This document shows positions 11,837-12,254 of a stretch of DNA of 12,254 bases, piece by piece. The stretch comes from CAZWVM01 sp964637705. GTDB taxonomy: Bacteria > UBA8481. A program made the position numbers and the translations under genes. The DNA lies in assembly GCA_964637705.1 (NCBI GenBank), contig CAZWVM010000106.1, positions 1 to 12,254 on the forward strand. Reading direction: 5' to 3'. Below the pieces are notes generated by a model. That model was given only the letters and a program-made list of their open reading frames with translations. It was not told where the DNA came from and did not search any database. Position 1 is the first letter of the stretch. Every line of letters starts with the position of its first letter.

Positions 11837-12254
11837 GGCGTGACGCCTCCTTCGATGACGGCCTCCGTGCCGGTGGAACGGACGAGTCGGCAGAGACCGA
11901 GCCGGTAGTCGTGGCGCGCTTCCGCCTCGGCCTTGCGCGCCTCCGAGAGCATGTAGGTGGCCTGGATGACGTCGAGGAGCGCGGCGCGGCCGGCGGAGTA
12001 GGAGAGTTGGGCCATCCGCAGCGCCTCCTCGTTCGAGACCACCGCCGCCTGCCGCGCGGCCAGCTTCTCGCGCGCCGCGCCGAGGTCGTAATAGACCGCG
12101 CGGACCTCGCGAACCGCGTTGTTGGAGGCCTGGTCGTACTGGGCCTTCAGGGCGTCGGTGATCGCGGTCTGCTGTCGCGCGGCCTGGCGCGAGCGGAACC
12201 CGTCGAAGATCGGCACGGTCACCGTCACGCCGTAGAGGCCGTAGGAGGCGTCGT
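11833..12254 (-). CDS. TolC-like outer-membrane efflux protein, C-terminal part (5' end outside window)
   Basis: The 140 visible C-terminal residues include 'YGLYGVTVTVPIFDGFRSRQAARQQ', the second-repeat signature of TolC/OprM-family channels ('V..PIFDG..R'). A long amphipathic helix pair follows ('AQYDQASNNAVREVRAVYYDL ', then 'LRMAQLSYSAGRAALLDVIQATYML', of which the 'Y.AG...LLDV..A' pattern is the family's coiled-coil motif), ending 'EAVIEGGVTP'. It forms the trimeric outer-membrane duct for the pump. Its stop overlaps the adaptor GTG by four bases. The promoter and any regulator of this operon lie beyond the right edge. Confidence 0.9.
   Translation of the reverse strand, partial: DASYGLYGVTVTVPIFDGFRSRQAARQQTAITDALKAQYDQASNNAVREVRAVYYDLGAAREKLAARQAAVVSNEEALRMAQLSYSAGRAALLDVIQATYMLSEARKAEAEARHDYRLGLCRLVRSTGTEAVIEGGVTP

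Overview
This is a high-GC bacterial window without rRNA, tRNA, CRISPR or insertion-sequence signatures. The taxon cannot be fixed from sequence alone. Two protein lipoproteins with lipobox motifs, a tripartite RND efflux system and several type IV-like prepilins indicate a Gram-negative (diderm) cell. The prepilins share a block 'NxxxAxxKAxExRTYAxxxxxRL' after the hydrophobic helix and end in a GW-x-Y ... Y-x-x-Y tail. This style resembles prepilins I recall from deep-branching and candidate phyla such as Elusimicrobiota, Omnitrophota and their relatives. That placement is from memory, and I hold it loosely.

Left part, plus strand (1-2309). The end of an unidentified protein is followed by three tightly packed genes: an ABC-2 type ATPase, its six-or-seven-helix permease (4-base GTGA overlap), and a membrane-anchored TPR-like protein (1-base TGATG overlap). 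They look like one translationally coupled unit.

Middle, plus strand (2311-4376). Three consecutive prepilin/pseudopilin genes share their N-terminal and extreme C-terminal ends but differ in the centre. The first two are separated by 13 bases and probably form one transcript. The third has its own promoter. The promoters of the first and third genes are each preceded by the same 15-base palindrome, ATCTTTC-N-GAAAGAT. This is the most striking uncatalogued element in the window, and it suggests common control by an unknown regulator.

Minus strand (4386-7322). A three-domain lipoprotein carries an F5/8 type C-like domain, a GH144/'glucoamylase-like' catalytic domain and a GH2-type jelly roll. 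It lies 39 bases downstream of a small two-helix membrane protein with a PH-like tail. The small protein appears to have a promoter so close to its ATG that its mRNA could be leaderless. A 43-base imperfect inverted repeat overlaps that promoter's -35 region.

Right part, minus strand (7408-12254). An RND multidrug-type efflux operon runs in transcription order: TolC-like outer-membrane factor (partial, cut by the window edge), periplasmic adaptor lipoprotein, and HAE1-type inner-membrane pump. The outer-membrane factor and adaptor overlap by GTGA.

The pilin unit and the glycosidase converge with only 9 bases between their stop codons. Nearly all sequence is coding. Non-coding stretches are short (67-132 bases at most) and are described where they carry visible signals.
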